From Lysobacter sp. BMK333-48F3 (GTDB lineage Bacteria > Pseudomonadota > Gammaproteobacteria > Xanthomonadales > Xanthomonadaceae), in assembly GCF_019733395.1 (NCBI RefSeq), contig NZ_JAIHOO010000001.1, forward strand, positions 2,473,501 to 2,537,500: a stretch of DNA of 64,000 nucleotides. Reading direction: 5' to 3'. Below, in pieces: positions 18,945 to 30,011 of this stretch. The notes under the pieces are model-generated. The model was not told where the DNA came from and searched no databases. It worked only from the letters and a program-made list of their open reading frames with translations. Position 1 is the first letter of the stretch; each line of letters begins with the position of its first letter. The translations under genes were made by a program, and so were the position numbers.

Positions 18945-21532
18945 GCACGGGCTCCCAAGGCTTGCGCGATCGTCAGCAGGTCGCCGAACACGCCGGCGGC
19001 GGTGACGTCCGGGCCGGCGCCCGGCCCTTGCACCACCAGCGGATTATCCGCGTAACGCAAGGTGCGGAACTGGATCAGGTTGTCGGTCAGCGCGCCGTGC
19101 AAAGCCGCATGCCCGGGCGGCGGCGAAACCACGCCGACGCTGGCGCGGCCGTCGCGGCCGAGCCGGGCCAGGTAGCGCAGGCTCAGGCCGGCGGCGCGGG
19201 CGGTGTCGAAGCGTTGCTGCAAGGGCGCATCGAGTTCGTGCAGGCGTTCGAAGAACTCTTCCTTCGATACCGAGCGCAACGCTTCCGGCACCAGGCTCTC
19301 GACTTCGATCTGCTCCAGCGACAGGGCGCGGCCGGCCTCGCGGGCCAGGATCACCAGTTTGCGCGCGACGTCGGTGCCGGACAGGTCGTCGCGCGGATCG
19401 GGCTCGGTATAGCCCAGCGCATGCGCCTCGCGCACCAGTTCGGAGAATGCGGTGCGGCCGTCGTAGCGGTTGAACAGCCAGGCCAGGGTGCCGGACAGGA
19501 TGCCCTCGACTTCGGTCAGTTCGTCGCCGGTGTCGAGCAGCGAGCGCAGGGTCTGGATCACCGGCAGGCCGGCGCCGACCGTGGCCTCGTAGCGGAACTG
19601 GCCGCCGTTGCGCGAGGCGTCGCGGATCGCCTGGTAGCGCTCCAGCGGGCCGGCACCGGCGTGTTTGCTCGGCGTGACCACGTGGATGCCGGCGGCGATC
19701 CACTGCGGGTAGCACGCGGCGACCGCGTCGCTGCCGCTGCAGTCGACGATCAGCGCATGCGGGATGTGTTCGGCGCGCACGTGCTCGGCGAAACGCTCCA
19801 GGTCCAAGGCTTCGTGCGCGTCGGCCAGCGCCGCGGCGCCGTCCTCGAACGCCAGCGCGCGCGGCGCCAGGTGCATGCGCCGGCTGTCGGCGAGCGCGCG
19901 CAGGCGCAGGTCCAGGCGCGAACTGCGCTGGAAGCGCGGTTGCGCGGCGGCGAGCTGGGCGAGCAGGGCGCGGCCGACCTTGCCCGGGCCGATCAGGCCG
20001 ATCGAGATGCAATGCGGCGACAGCCAGAACGCCGAATGCGCGGCGCGCAGGGCGCGGGTCGCGTCGCGCGCGGCGATCGCCACCGAGATATTGCGCTCGC
20101 CGGCGCCCTGGGCGATCGCGCGCAGATTCACCCGCGCCTTGGCCAGGCCGTCGAACAACTGCGCGGCGACGCCGGGCAGGCCGACCATGCCGTCGCCGAC
20201 CGCGGCCAGCACGCAGATGTCGGGCGTGACCGTGACCTCCTGGGCCTGGTCGTCGGCCAGCGCCTCGGCGAACGCGGCCAGGATCGCCTCGCGGCCGCGC
20301 TCGGCCTGGTCGGCGCGCACCGCGCAGCAGATCGAATGTTCGGACGAGCCCTGCGAAATCATGGTCACCGACACGCCGGCGCTGCGCAGCGCGCCGAACA
20401 GGCGCTCGGCGGTGCCGGGCACGCCGACCATGCCGTTGCCGACCAGCTCCAGCACCGCCAGGTCGTGGACCAGGCTCAGGCCTTTCACCGGCACCGCATC
20501 GGGTTGGCTGTGCAGGCTGATCAGGGTACCGGGCGCCTGCGGGTTGCGGGTGTTGCGGATGCGCAGCGGAATGCCGCGCTGCTGCACCGGCGCCAGGGTC
20601 TGCGGGTGCAGCACCTTGGCGCCGAAGTAGGCCAGTTCGCAGGCTTCGGCGTAGGACATCGACGGCAGGCAGACCGCATCCGGCACCAGGCGCGGATCGG
20701 CCGAGAGCACGCCGTCGACATCGGTCCAGATGGTCAGCGCGTCGGCGTCGAACAGGTTGGCGAAGATCGCCGCGGAAAAATCGCTGCCGTTGCGGCCGAG
20801 CGTGGTGTCGCGCCCGTGCGCGTCGCGGGCGACGAAGCCGGTGATCACCACCTGGCGGTCGTCGTGATCGCGGCGCCATTGCGCCAGGCGCTCGCGGCTG
20901 GCCGTCCAGTCCACGCCGACGCCCATTTCGCCCGGGTGCACCACCAGCACCTCGCGCGCGTCCAGTCGGCTCCACCCCGCCGGCGCGCCGCCGAGCGCGG
21001 CCTGCAGCAGATGCGAGGACAGCACTTCGCCCAGCCCGGGCAGGGCCGCGGCCAGCGCCGCGTCGTCGTGCGCGGCCAGTTGTTCCAGGCGGCGGCGCAG
21101 GCCTTCGCATTCGGCTTCGACCGCCTCGCGGGTGCCGTGGCGGCGGTGCGGGTCCAGCGAGTCGGCGGTGTCGACGTGGCGCTTGCGCAACGCCGCCCAT
21201 GCCGGCGCCCAGTCCTGGCCGGCGCGGACTTGCGCGACCAGGGCGACCAGGGCGTCGGTGACGCCCTGCATCGCCGAGACCACCGCCAGCCGCTGCGGCG
21301 CGCCGTCGTCGAGCAGGCCGACCGCGACCCGGTAGCGGTCGGCATCGGCCAGGCTGCTGCCGCCGAATTTATGCGCGTGGCGCTGCGGCAGCGGCGCGGG
21401 GCGGGCGATCGGCCCGGCTAGACAGGCGTCGGGGTCGGACGGATCGAGCAGGGACGCATCCGGCGCGGACGGATCGGCGTCGCGATCGAGCGCGGGGGAT
21501 TCGAGTACGGCTTGGGAGAGGGCGGACGACAT
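18941..21532 (-). CDS. thrA: Bifunctional aspartokinase / homoserine dehydrogenase I
   Basis: Catalyses the first and third steps from aspartate toward threonine. The 863-aa product has the aspartokinase motif [14 protein letters not shown] at residue 54, then [20 protein letters not shown]. Two ACT domains follow in the middle (about 330-480), for example [20 protein letters not shown]. The homoserine dehydrogenase half starts near residue 510 with [19 protein letters not shown] and contains [14 protein letters not shown]. An extra ~45 N-terminal residues rich in Asp, Pro and Ala precede the usual start. AGGAG lies 7 nt upstream of the ATG. Transcription is probably controlled by the threonine leader peptide just upstream. 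Confidence 0.95.
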   Translation of the reverse strand: MSSALSQAVLESPALDRDADPSAPDASLLDPSDPDACLAGPIARPAPLPQRHAHKFGGSSLADADRYRVAVGLLDDGAPQRLAVVSAMQGVTDALVALVAQVRAGQDWAPAWAALRKRHVDTADSLDPHRRHGTREAVEAECEGLRRRLEQLAAHDDAALAAALPGLGEVLSSHLLQAALGGAPAGWSRLDAREVLVVHPGEMGVGVDWTASRERLAQWRRDHDDRQVVITGFVARDAHGRDTTLGRNGSDFSAAIFANLFDADALTIWTDVDGVLSADPRLVPDAVCLPSMSYAEACELAYFGAKVLHPQTLAPVQQRGIPLRIRNTRNPQAPGTLISLHSQPDAVPVKGLSLVHDLAVLELVGNGMVGVPGTAERLFGALRSAGVSVTMISQGSSEHSICCAVRADQAERGREAILAAFAEALADDQAQEVTVTPDICVLAAVGDGMVGLPGVAAQLFDGLAKARVNLRAIAQGAGERNISVAIAARDATRALRAAHSAFWLSPHCISIGLIGPGKVGRALLAQLAAAQPRFQRSSRLDLRLRALADSRRMHLAPRALAFEDGAAALADAHEALDLERFAEHVRAEHIPHALIVDCSGSDAVAACYPQWIAAGIHVVTPSKHAGAGPLERYQAIRDASRNGGQFRYEATVGAGLPVIQTLRSLLDTGDELTEVEGILSGTLAWLFNRYDGRTAFSELVREAHALGYTEPDPRDDLSGTDVARKLVILAREAGRALSLEQIEVESLVPEALRSVSKEEFFERLHELDAPLQQRFDTARAAGLSLRYLARLGRDGRASVGVVSPPPGHAALHGALTDNLIQFRTLRYADNPLVVQGPGAGPDVTAAGVFGDLLTIAQALGARA

Positions 21533-21584
21533 GGGGAGGCTCCTGGTGGAGCTCCGCGTCCGGTTCCGGGTTCAGGCTGCCAGC

Positions 21585-21645
21585 CCGCACCCTGGTCGGG
21601 TGCGGAGCGGCGTGGTGGTTTACCTGGACACGCCCGTCCGCACCC
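21585..21645 (-). promoter_or_regulatory. Alternative hairpins of the thr attenuator
   Basis: Three 8-nt segments compete in the transcript. GGGTGCGG lies in the last leader codons (21638-21645), CCGCACCC lies after the stop (21598-21605), and GGGTGCGG occurs again (21585-21592). The middle one can pair with either neighbour, never both. The second pairing makes a perfect 8-bp stem with a 5-nt loop. No T-run follows, so the output may act by Rho or on translation. Confidence 0.7.
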
Positions 21646-21754
21646 CTGGCGAGGTGGTACCGGTACCGGTGGTGGTAATCGACATCGACGCGCACGACGA
21701 CGAGCCGGCGGACCGGGTCGAGGCGCTGCGTACGAGGGCGATGGCGGGGTGCAT
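21620..21754 (-). CDS. thrL: thr operon attenuation leader peptide
   Basis: This 44-codon frame contains the run SITTTGTGTTSPG, with seven Thr and one Ile codons within ten residues. That resembles the sensor of the E. coli threonine leader. It lies 88 bp upstream of thrA. An internal Met (codon at 21685) would give a 21-residue peptide beginning MSITTTGTG, the same length as E. coli ThrL; neither start has a Shine-Dalgarno. The long form starts 8 bp after a candidate -10 box. Downstream are two mutually exclusive hairpins (21585-21645). The call rests on codon content and position, not on a family match. Confidence 0.85.
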   Translation of the reverse strand: MHPAIALVRSASTRSAGSSSCASMSITTTGTGTTSPGVRTGVSR

Positions 21755-21762
21755 GGGGCTAG

Positions 21763-21791
21763 CAATAACCCGCCGTTGTGCGGCGCGTCAA
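21763..21791 (-). promoter_or_regulatory. Candidate thr operon promoter
   Basis: TTGACG (21786-21791), 17 bp, then TTATTG (21763-21768), then 8 bp to the ATG of the 44-codon leader. The spacing is identical to that of the ilv leader promoter. Confidence 0.5.
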
Positions 21792-22272
21792 GAGGGGCGG
21801 CGAAGGTTTCCGGCGGACGGTCGTCCGCTGCGTGGGCCGCGGAGGGTGGCCCGCGCAGGCGCGGCCAGCGCTCGCGTGCGGGGCTTATGCGCTCGCTGCG
21901 CGACCTGGAATCCGCCCGCGACGACACGTTGCGCGACGCGATTTCGCCCTGCGTTGCAGCAAATGCCTTCGTCGCCTGCGACGGCACACTGCGCGGGCAG
22001 GAAAAGATGTGCCTTCGCATCGCCCGCCGTCTCACTCCGAATCTCGGCTGTTTCGCGTATTCCTGCGTTTCGCCGCCGACTGCGCACTGGAATAGCCAAA
22101 GCGTCGAAGCCATCGCACTCGCGACTAGACGCGACGCGTCAATCGCCCGGCGCCGGCGCGCGGCAGCGGGCAGAGTCGGGCCGCTCGCGTTCTTCAGGGC
22201 GGCGGAAGCGAGCGATGTCCGTGCGCTTCGGTATGCGCGCAGTCGCCCGCATCCATCAGCGAAGAGGGCGAC
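21792..22272. other. Non-coding region between thr promoter and blp
   Basis: About 480 bp between divergent genes. Several frames are open on both strands, but their compositions (Arg/Ala-rich) look like GC-driven shadows. I see no RNA gene. A purine-rich AGAGGG lies just before the protease ATG and serves as its ribosome binding site. Confidence 0.6.
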
Positions 22273-23430
22273 ATGAAGCGAGTTTCCAACGTGGGTTGTG
22301 CGGTGCTGGCCGGTTGCGTGCTGGCGGCGTTCGGCGGCGGCGCGGCGGCGGCCGAGCGCGCCGAGGCGGGCGGTTTGAACAGCCGCGACCTGGTGTATTC
22401 CTACGACGAGATGTTCGATTTCGACATCGAGCGCTATCTCGACAAGCAAGCGCCGCACCTGCGGCCGTATGCCGAGACCATCTCGCACTGGGCCGGCTAC
22501 AGCGCGATCAGCCCGAAGGTGTTGATCGCCCTGATGGAGCAGCAGAGCGGCGTGGTCAGCCGCAAGCAGGCCAGCCGCGACGCGCTGCGGCGCCCGTTCG
22601 GCAAGCTGGCCAAGGCCGGCGATTTCAACGGCCAGACCCGCGAAGTCGCGCTGGCGCTGCGCCAGGCGCTGTACGAGCGCGAAGACGCCGACCTGGCGGC
22701 GAAGGGACCGGTGCCGCTGGCGCGGGCCAATCCGCTGCAGGCCTTGTACGCGCAGTCGGGCGAGAACGAAGCCAATGCCGCGCTGCTCGGCGACGGCCAG
22801 TTCCAACTGGTCTACGGCCGCCTGTTCAACGAGCCGCGCCAGGCCAAGGCGCCGTCGGCGCGCTTCGCCGCGCAGGGCGACGTCGCCGCGCTGGCCGGCC
22901 CGCCGAACGGCTTCCTGCAGTTCCCGTACCCGCGCGGCCAGCGCTGGCACGTCGGCGGCGCGCACACCAACACCGGTTCGGGCAATTACCCGATGTCGTC
23001 GCTGGACATGTCGCTCGGCGGCGGCTGGGGCAGCAACCAGAGCGGCGTGTGGGTGTCCTCGTCCGCGTCGGGTTCGTTCAAGCGCCACTCCTCGTGCTTC
23101 GCCGAGGTCGTGCACAGCGGCGGCTGGTCGACCACTTACTACCACCTGATGAACATCCAGTACGGCACCGGCGCCAGCGTCGCGGCCAATACCCGCATCG
23201 CCAACCCGGCCAACACCCAGGCCCAGGCGCTGTGCAACGGCGGCGCCTCGACCGGCCCGCACGAGCACTGGTCGTTGAAGTCGAACGGCAGCCACTACCA
23301 CCTCAACGGCGTCTACCTGTCCGGCTTCCAGATCACCGCGATCGGCAGCAGCTACGACACCAACTGCAGCCGTTTCTATCTGACCAAGAACGGCACGCGT
23401 TACTGCTCGGGCTGGTTCACCAACCCCTGA
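22273..23430 (+). CDS. blp: Beta-lytic metalloendopeptidase precursor (M23A)
   Basis: Secreted zinc peptidase that cleaves Gly- and Ala-linked bonds in peptidoglycan, lysing Gram-positive cells. The 385-aa precursor has a signal peptide (residues 1-27, ending GGGAAAA), a propeptide to about 208, and a mature domain of about 177 aa starting near GPPNGFLQFPYPRG. Zinc and catalytic residues are visible: His231 in GGAHTNTGSGN, Asp245 in SSLDM, His291 in YYHLMN, and His330/His332 in GPHEHW. Four cysteines (275, 321, 365, 378) can form the two disulfides known in this enzyme. The mature sequence closely resembles the classical Lysobacter beta-lytic protease. Export is probably Sec then type II secretion. 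It is divergent from the thr operon. Confidence 0.95.
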   Translation: MKRVSNVGCAVLAGCVLAAFGGGAAAAERAEAGGLNSRDLVYSYDEMFDFDIERYLDKQAPHLRPYAETISHWAGYSAISPKVLIALMEQQSGVVSRKQASRDALRRPFGKLAKAGDFNGQTREVALALRQALYEREDADLAAKGPVPLARANPLQALYAQSGENEANAALLGDGQFQLVYGRLFNEPRQAKAPSARFAAQGDVAALAGPPNGFLQFPYPRGQRWHVGGAHTNTGSGNYPMSSLDMSLGGGWGSNQSGVWVSSSASGSFKRHSSCFAEVVHSGGWSTTYYHLMNIQYGTGASVAANTRIANPANTQAQALCNGGASTGPHEHWSLKSNGSHYHLNGVYLSGFQITAIGSSYDTNCSRFYLTKNGTRYCSGWFTNP

Positions 23431-23449
23431 GCGCGCTTCGCGACGCGTC

Positions 23450-23471
23450 CGGCCGGCAGCACCGGCCGGGC
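23450..23471. terminator. Hairpin between convergent blp and lipoprotein genes
   Basis: An 8-bp CCGGCCGG stem with a CAGCA loop lies in the 52-bp gap between the two stops. It has no T-run, so it may serve as a weak bidirectional terminator. Confidence 0.4.
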
Positions 23472-23482
23472 GTCGTCGACGC

Positions 23483-24148
23483 TCAGCCGCCCCACGGCGG
23501 CGGCGGGGCCGCGACCGGCGCGCTCAGGTCGAACTCGACCCGGAACAGGCGCCCGGGCCGGGCCAGTTCGTAGGCGAAGCGGCCAGGCTCGACTTCGAGC
23601 GCCCAGACATTGCCCAACGACGCCTCGCGTCCGAGCCGGCGGAACAGCGCCTGGCTCTCGGCGTCGGCCGGAAACTCCCAGCGCCCGGCGGTTGCGCCCG
23701 GGCCCAATTCGCCGCCGTACCAGGTCAGCGCATCGGCGCTGCCGTCGCGGTGGCGGTGATCGTGTTTCAGCCGCAGGCGGCCGTCGCCGAGCGCGTCGAT
23801 CACCCAGGTGCGCGAGCGGTCCTCGCCGACCTGGAAGGGAATGCGGATCTGGTCGGCGCGGCAGTCGCGCACGTGCATCACCAGGCGCTTGCCGGCGAAC
23901 GGGTCGTCGGCGCTGGCCGGGGTGTCGGCCACGACCCGGCCGGCATAGGCGCGGCCGCACAGCGGGCGCAGGGCCGCGAGCAGGTCGGCCGTGGCGGCCG
24001 TGGCCGCATCGGCGCCGACCGGGCGCGGCGCCGGCGCGGCGCAGGCGGCCAGTCCCAGGCCCAGGGCCACGGCGAGGGCCGGCAGCAGGCGGCGGATCGG
24101 GGCGCGACGGTGCGCGCAGCGGAAACGGGGCGGGAAGAGTGAGCGCAT
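23483..24148 (-). CDS. Predicted lipoprotein of unknown function
   Basis: The 221-aa product starts with a basic stretch, then a hydrophobic segment ending LGLGLAAC, a good lipobox with Cys36, so it is probably an outer-membrane or periplasmic lipoprotein. The mature part (residues 36-221) has alternating short beta-like segments and no motif I recognise. It converges on the beta-lytic protease gene with 52 bp between stops. A TAGCGT box ends 6 bp before the ATG and a TTGCCC lies 17 bp further up, so the start may be that of a leaderless mRNA. I do not assign a function. Confidence 0.7.
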   Translation of the reverse strand: MRSLFPPRFRCAHRRAPIRRLLPALAVALGLGLAACAAPAPRPVGADAATAATADLLAALRPLCGRAYAGRVVADTPASADDPFAGKRLVMHVRDCRADQIRIPFQVGEDRSRTWVIDALGDGRLRLKHDHRHRDGSADALTWYGGELGPGATAGRWEFPADAESQALFRRLGREASLGNVWALEVEPGRFAYELARPGRLFRVEFDLSAPVAAPPPPWGG

Positions 24149-24287
24149 CCGGCCACGCTAGCCGCAGCGCCGGTTGCGGGCAATTGCCGTGGCAGGGCGG
24201 TGACGGCCCCGGGGCGGCAGGTCTCGCGGCCCGCCGTCGCGCGCCTCTGGGCGGGGCAGCCTGAACGGGCTTGGACCTGCCCGCCGA

Positions 24288-24317
24288 TTGGCGCCGGCTG
24301 CGGTTTCCATGTCTAAT
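24288..24317 (+). promoter_or_regulatory. Promoter of the thiC riboswitch transcript
   Basis: TTGGCG (24288-24293), 18 bp, TCTAAT (24312-24317). The expected start lies near 24324, directly before helix P1 of the riboswitch. Confidence 0.6.
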
Positions 24318-24324
24318 GCGCACT

Positions 24325-26364
<2,040 letters not shown>

Positions 26365-26370
26365 CAGGCG

Positions 26371-26415
26371 CAGGGACGGAGGGGGTTAAGCGCGCTTCGC
26401 CCCCTCTGCCCTGTC
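26371..26415. repeat. Second copy of the GGGACGGAGGGGGTTAAG hairpin
   Basis: An imperfect inverted repeat just after thiC, with CAGGGACGGAGGGGGTTAAG on the left arm and CGCCCCCTCTGCCCTG on the right. It is related to the perfect hairpin at 16429. It may end the thiC transcript. Confidence 0.7.
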
Positions 26416-26564
26416 GCGGCGGGTGCATCGTCGCGTCCGAGGACGCTGCGATAGGCGTCCTCGGGCGCACAGAAGACGGCAATGCGCAGCAGGCTTGCCG
26501 CGGCCGGGGCTTTGGCCCCTACTATCTGCCGACTCCTGCCCGCTACCCTCCCGCTCCCAGCTCC

Positions 26565-27245
26565 ATGGCCAGCTACGCCTCCCGCAAATGGCGCGCCATC
26601 GCGCGCCGGCATCCGTCCGCGTTCCTGCTCGCCGCGCAGCTGCTGAGCATGCTGGCCTATCCGCTGTTCGAGCCGGCCGGCGGCGGGCGGGTAGTGTTCG
26701 GCGCGTTCGGGGTGCTGGTGCTGGCGCTGGCGGTGTGGGTGGTCAACCGCAGCCCGGCGATCAAATGGATCGCCTGGCTGATCGCGGTGCCGGCGTTCGC
26801 CTTGTCGGTGTTGTCGGTGCTGTACGCCAGCCCGTTCCTGCTGGTGGCGTCCTCGGCGCTGGAGGCAGCGCTGTATTTCTACGCGGCCGGGGCGCTGATC
26901 GCCTACATGATGAGCGACCACCGGGTCACCGCCGATGAGTTGTTCGCCGCCGGAGCGACCTTCACTCTGTTGGCCTGGGGCTTCGCCTACGCCTTCCTGG
27001 TCTGCCAGGCCTGGTACCCGGGCAGCTTCGTCGGCGCCGAGCGCCCGGGCGAGCCGCGGACCTGGCTCGAGCTGCTGTTCCTGAGCTTCACCAACCTCTC
27101 GGCGGTGGGCCTGGGCGATATCCTGCCGATCAGCCCGGCGGCGCGGGTGCTGACCATGTTCGAGCAGTTCGCCGGGGTCGGTTACATCGCCGCCGTGGTG
27201 TCGCGCCTGATCGGCCTGACCATCCTGCGCCACGACCCGCGTTAA
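26565..27245 (+). CDS. Two-pore-domain-type ion channel protein
   Basis: The 226-aa product is almost entirely hydrophobic, with about six membrane segments. Near residue 165 is a re-entrant pore loop, LLFLSFTNLSAVGLGDILP, followed by a last helix (FEQFAGVGYIAAVVSRLIGL). This is the Ion_trans_2 architecture of potassium channels, but the filter reads VGLGD rather than VGYGD, so ion selectivity is uncertain. There is no RCK domain. I place the start at the ATG at 26565, which begins the basic N terminus MASYASRKWRAIARRHP; the frame is open further upstream only as a thiC shadow. No clear Shine-Dalgarno is visible. It follows thiC by 200 bp and is probably an independent gene. Confidence 0.8.
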   Translation: MASYASRKWRAIARRHPSAFLLAAQLLSMLAYPLFEPAGGGRVVFGAFGVLVLALAVWVVNRSPAIKWIAWLIAVPAFALSVLSVLYASPFLLVASSALEAALYFYAAGALIAYMMSDHRVTADELFAAGATFTLLAWGFAYAFLVCQAWYPGSFVGAERPGEPRTWLELLFLSFTNLSAVGLGDILPISPAARVLTMFEQFAGVGYIAAVVSRLIGLTILRHDPR

Positions 27246-27262
27246 GCCCGCAGCGGGTTTCT
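27244..27262 (+). terminator. Weak terminator after the channel gene
   Basis: A 7-bp stem (AAGCCCG with CGGGTTT) with a 3-nt loop runs into CTTT. It overlaps the channel stop codon. Confidence 0.45.
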
Positions 27263-27510
27263 TTACAGAAAAACACACGCTTATCGGCGTCTTTTGGAAC
27301 GATACGTTTCGGCGCCTTCACACCAGCCAGGCGTTTTCGCCCAGCCAAACCGACCCGTCCCGGCTCACGGGGCGCTAGAATAGTGTGCTGGTGGTGCGCT
27401 TTTCCCATCGCGCCACCGCGCCATGCCGGATATGTCGGTTTGTCGTTCGGCCGCCCATGCGTTCAGGCACATGACTGGCGGTGGGCGAGTGCGCACCATC
27501 AGCAGGATCC

Positions 27511-29868
27511 ATGCCCCGAGTTCACGAGCCATCGATGCCGCCCTTGCCCGCAGAGCACCTGCGGGTCGGCGATTGCCTGGTCGACATCCCCTTGCGCGAG
27601 ATCCGCGCACCGGGGGCGCGTCGTCCGCGCCGGATCACGCCCAAATCCATGGGCGTGCTGCTGGTGCTGGTCGAGCATGCCGATCGGGTGGTCAGCCGCG
27701 ACGCGCTGATGGCCGAAGTCTGGCCGGACACCCTGCCGACCGACGACGTGGTGACCCAGGCGATCACCCAGCTGCGCAAGGCCTTCGACGAAGACCGCGG
27801 CAATCCGCGCTACATCGAAACCATCGCCAAGAACGGCTACCGCCTGCTGGCGCGGGTGGAATGGCTGCGCGCCGAAGGCGCGCCTGCGCCGGCCGCGGAC
27901 GCCGACATCGAAGCCGCGGTGGCGCCGGCCCATGCCGCCGCGACGGCGCTGCCGGGTGCGCCGGGCTACGCCGGCCGGCCCGCGGCCGAGCGGCTGGACC
28001 CGATTCCGCCGCTGCCGGGCAGCACGCGCCCGCGCGGCAACTGGCGCTCGATCCTGGGCGTGATCGGCGCGGTGCTCGGCCTGGTCGCCGGCCTGGTCTG
28101 GTGGTCGCTGGCGCGCCAGCCCAACCTGCAGGCGGCGCTGCCGACCGCCGACCCGGCGCGGGTCGCGGCCAATACCGCGCGCGCCTACCGGTTGATCACC
28201 TCGATGCCGGGCTTCGAACTGGCCCCGACCCTGTCGCCCGATGCGGCGATGGTCGCCTATGTCGCCGTTCCCGAGGGCCAGCGCGGCACCGCGATCCTGG
28301 TCCAGACCACCGACCAGACCCCGCCGCGCCAGCTGACCCAGCCCAGCGGCCTGGCCGAAGACAGCGCCCCGGCCTGGTCGCCGGACGGCCGCTCGATCGC
28401 CTTCCTGCGGGTCGAGCCGGGGGTGTCGTGCCGGATCCTGATGGTCGCCGCCAACGGCGGCGCCGAACGCGAACTGGGCGACTGCGATTCGCGCAGCCCG
28501 CCGACCTACGACTGGACCCCGGACGGCCGCGGCCTGATCTTCGGCAGCATGTGGACCCCGCAAGGCACGGTCGGCATGCGCGTGCTCGACCTGGCCAGCG
28601 GCGAGTGGCGCGCGGTGCCGTACGAGCCGGGCGTGGGCAATCTGGACCTGTGGCCGCGCTTCTCCCCGGACGGGCGCTGGCTGGTGTTCGTGCGCAACAA
28701 CCCGCAAGGCGATTTCTGGCGCCTGCCGGCCGAGGGCGGCACGCCCGAGCGGCTGAGCAAGCTCGGCGCCGACGTGCGCGGCTGGGACTGGCTGCCGGAC
28801 AGCCGCGGTCTGCTGTTCGGACGCATGATCGACGGCGATACGCGCATGTTCCGCCTCGATCTCGACGGCGGCCAGGCCCGCGACCTCGGCATCGAATCGG
28901 CCCAGGCGCCGGCGGTGGCGGCGGCGCGGCCGGCGGCGGCCTTCGTCCAGCGCAAGCCTTACTTCGGTCTGTTCCGGGTCGTGCTCGGCGACACCAGCAA
29001 GGGCGCGGTGCACGTGGTCGATCCGCTGTTCCCCTCGTCGGCGCGCGACATCCTGCCGACCGTGGCCCCGGACGGGCGCCAGATCGTGTTCGCCTCCGAC
29101 CGCTCCGGCAGCACCCACCTGTGGTGGGCCGATCTCGACCAGCCCGATTCGCTGCGCATGCTGCAAGGGGTGCTGCCGAACATCCGCTACGCGCCCTCGT
29201 GGTCGTCCGACAGCCAGCGCCTGACCGCGGTCGGTACCGATGCCGAAGGCCGCAATGCCCTGTACGAAATCGTTCCGACCAGCGGCAAGGTGACCCGCCT
29301 GCCGGCGCCGGTGGCCGAACCCTTGCAGGTGGTGCAGGTGCCGGACCCGGATCGCCTGCTGGTCGTGGCCGGCGGCAGCGACGGCCGCCTGCAGGCCCAG
29401 CTGTTCGACCGTCGCCGTTCGCCCTGGCGCCCGATCGCCGCCCTGTCCGACGTGTCCCAGGTCCGGCTGGACCGGGCCCAGTCGCGGCTGCTGTTCACCC
29501 GCCAGACCGAGGCCGGCCTGTGGCAGTCCGATCTGCAGCTGTCTCCGGCCAGCGTGCGACGCATCGACGCCAACGAACCGGTCGCCGACCGCTACCGGCT
29601 GTGGGATGTGGCCGGCGCGACCGGCGAGCTGCGCTACCTCGACCAGCAGCCGACCTGCCTGTCCCTGCTGCGCCGGGTGGCCGATCCCAGCGCCGCGCCG
29701 TCGGTGCTGTGCCTGGACCAAAGCCGGCGTTCGGCGATCAATGGATTCAGCCTGAGCCCGCGCGGCGACACCGTCTATCTGGCCCTGGCCAAGTGGGATG
29801 GCGCTGATATCGGTTACATGGACCTGCCCGAAGAACCGAAGACCTTCGTTCCGGGCTGGCTCAACTGA
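27511..29868 (+). CDS. ToxR/CadC-like transmembrane regulator with PD40 propeller
   Basis: Predicted inner-membrane transcription regulator. Residues 14-120 form an OmpR-type winged helix with RRITPKSMGVLLVLVEH, DALMAEVWPDTLPTDDVVTQ and the C-terminal wing YIETIAKNGYRLLA. A single membrane span lies near 181-200 (SILGVIGAVLGLVAGLVWWS). The remaining ~580 residues are periplasmic and carry repeated TolB/PD40-like blades such as APAWSPDGRSIAFLRV and DLWPRFSPDGRWLVFVRN. This combination suits a sensor that reads a periplasmic ligand. A GTG at 27481 is also possible; I choose the ATG at 27511. It precedes an AraC gene and a TonB receptor, which it might control. Confidence 0.82.
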   Translation: MPRVHEPSMPPLPAEHLRVGDCLVDIPLREIRAPGARRPRRITPKSMGVLLVLVEHADRVVSRDALMAEVWPDTLPTDDVVTQAITQLRKAFDEDRGNPRYIETIAKNGYRLLARVEWLRAEGAPAPAADADIEAAVAPAHAAATALPGAPGYAGRPAAERLDPIPPLPGSTRPRGNWRSILGVIGAVLGLVAGLVWWSLARQPNLQAALPTADPARVAANTARAYRLITSMPGFELAPTLSPDAAMVAYVAVPEGQRGTAILVQTTDQTPPRQLTQPSGLAEDSAPAWSPDGRSIAFLRVEPGVSCRILMVAANGGAERELGDCDSRSPPTYDWTPDGRGLIFGSMWTPQGTVGMRVLDLASGEWRAVPYEPGVGNLDLWPRFSPDGRWLVFVRNNPQGDFWRLPAEGGTPERLSKLGADVRGWDWLPDSRGLLFGRMIDGDTRMFRLDLDGGQARDLGIESAQAPAVAAARPAAAFVQRKPYFGLFRVVLGDTSKGAVHVVDPLFPSSARDILPTVAPDGRQIVFASDRSGSTHLWWADLDQPDSLRMLQGVLPNIRYAPSWSSDSQRLTAVGTDAEGRNALYEIVPTSGKVTRLPAPVAEPLQVVQVPDPDRLLVVAGGSDGRLQAQLFDRRRSPWRPIAALSDVSQVRLDRAQSRLLFTRQTEAGLWQSDLQLSPASVRRIDANEPVADRYRLWDVAGATGELRYLDQQPTCLSLLRRVADPSAAPSVLCLDQSRRSAINGFSLSPRGDTVYLALAKWDGADIGYMDLPEEPKTFVPGWLN

Positions 29869-30011
29869 TTGATAACAAAGAAAAATAAGCTTTCGGAAAA
29901 GCTTCGGTTGTGACCTCGTTCCGAATTCGCCTAACTCTCCGTCAAATTTCCGGCGCCGCGGTCCTTGCTCAGGCAAATAAAAACCTCATTCCCCGCAAAT
30001 GAGGTGGACCA

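Noticed and set aside
21418..23301. Minus-strand frame of about 627 codons opposite the beta-lytic protease.
   Set aside because: It is antisense to a well-supported secreted enzyme and runs through the thr leader region; composition is shadow-like.
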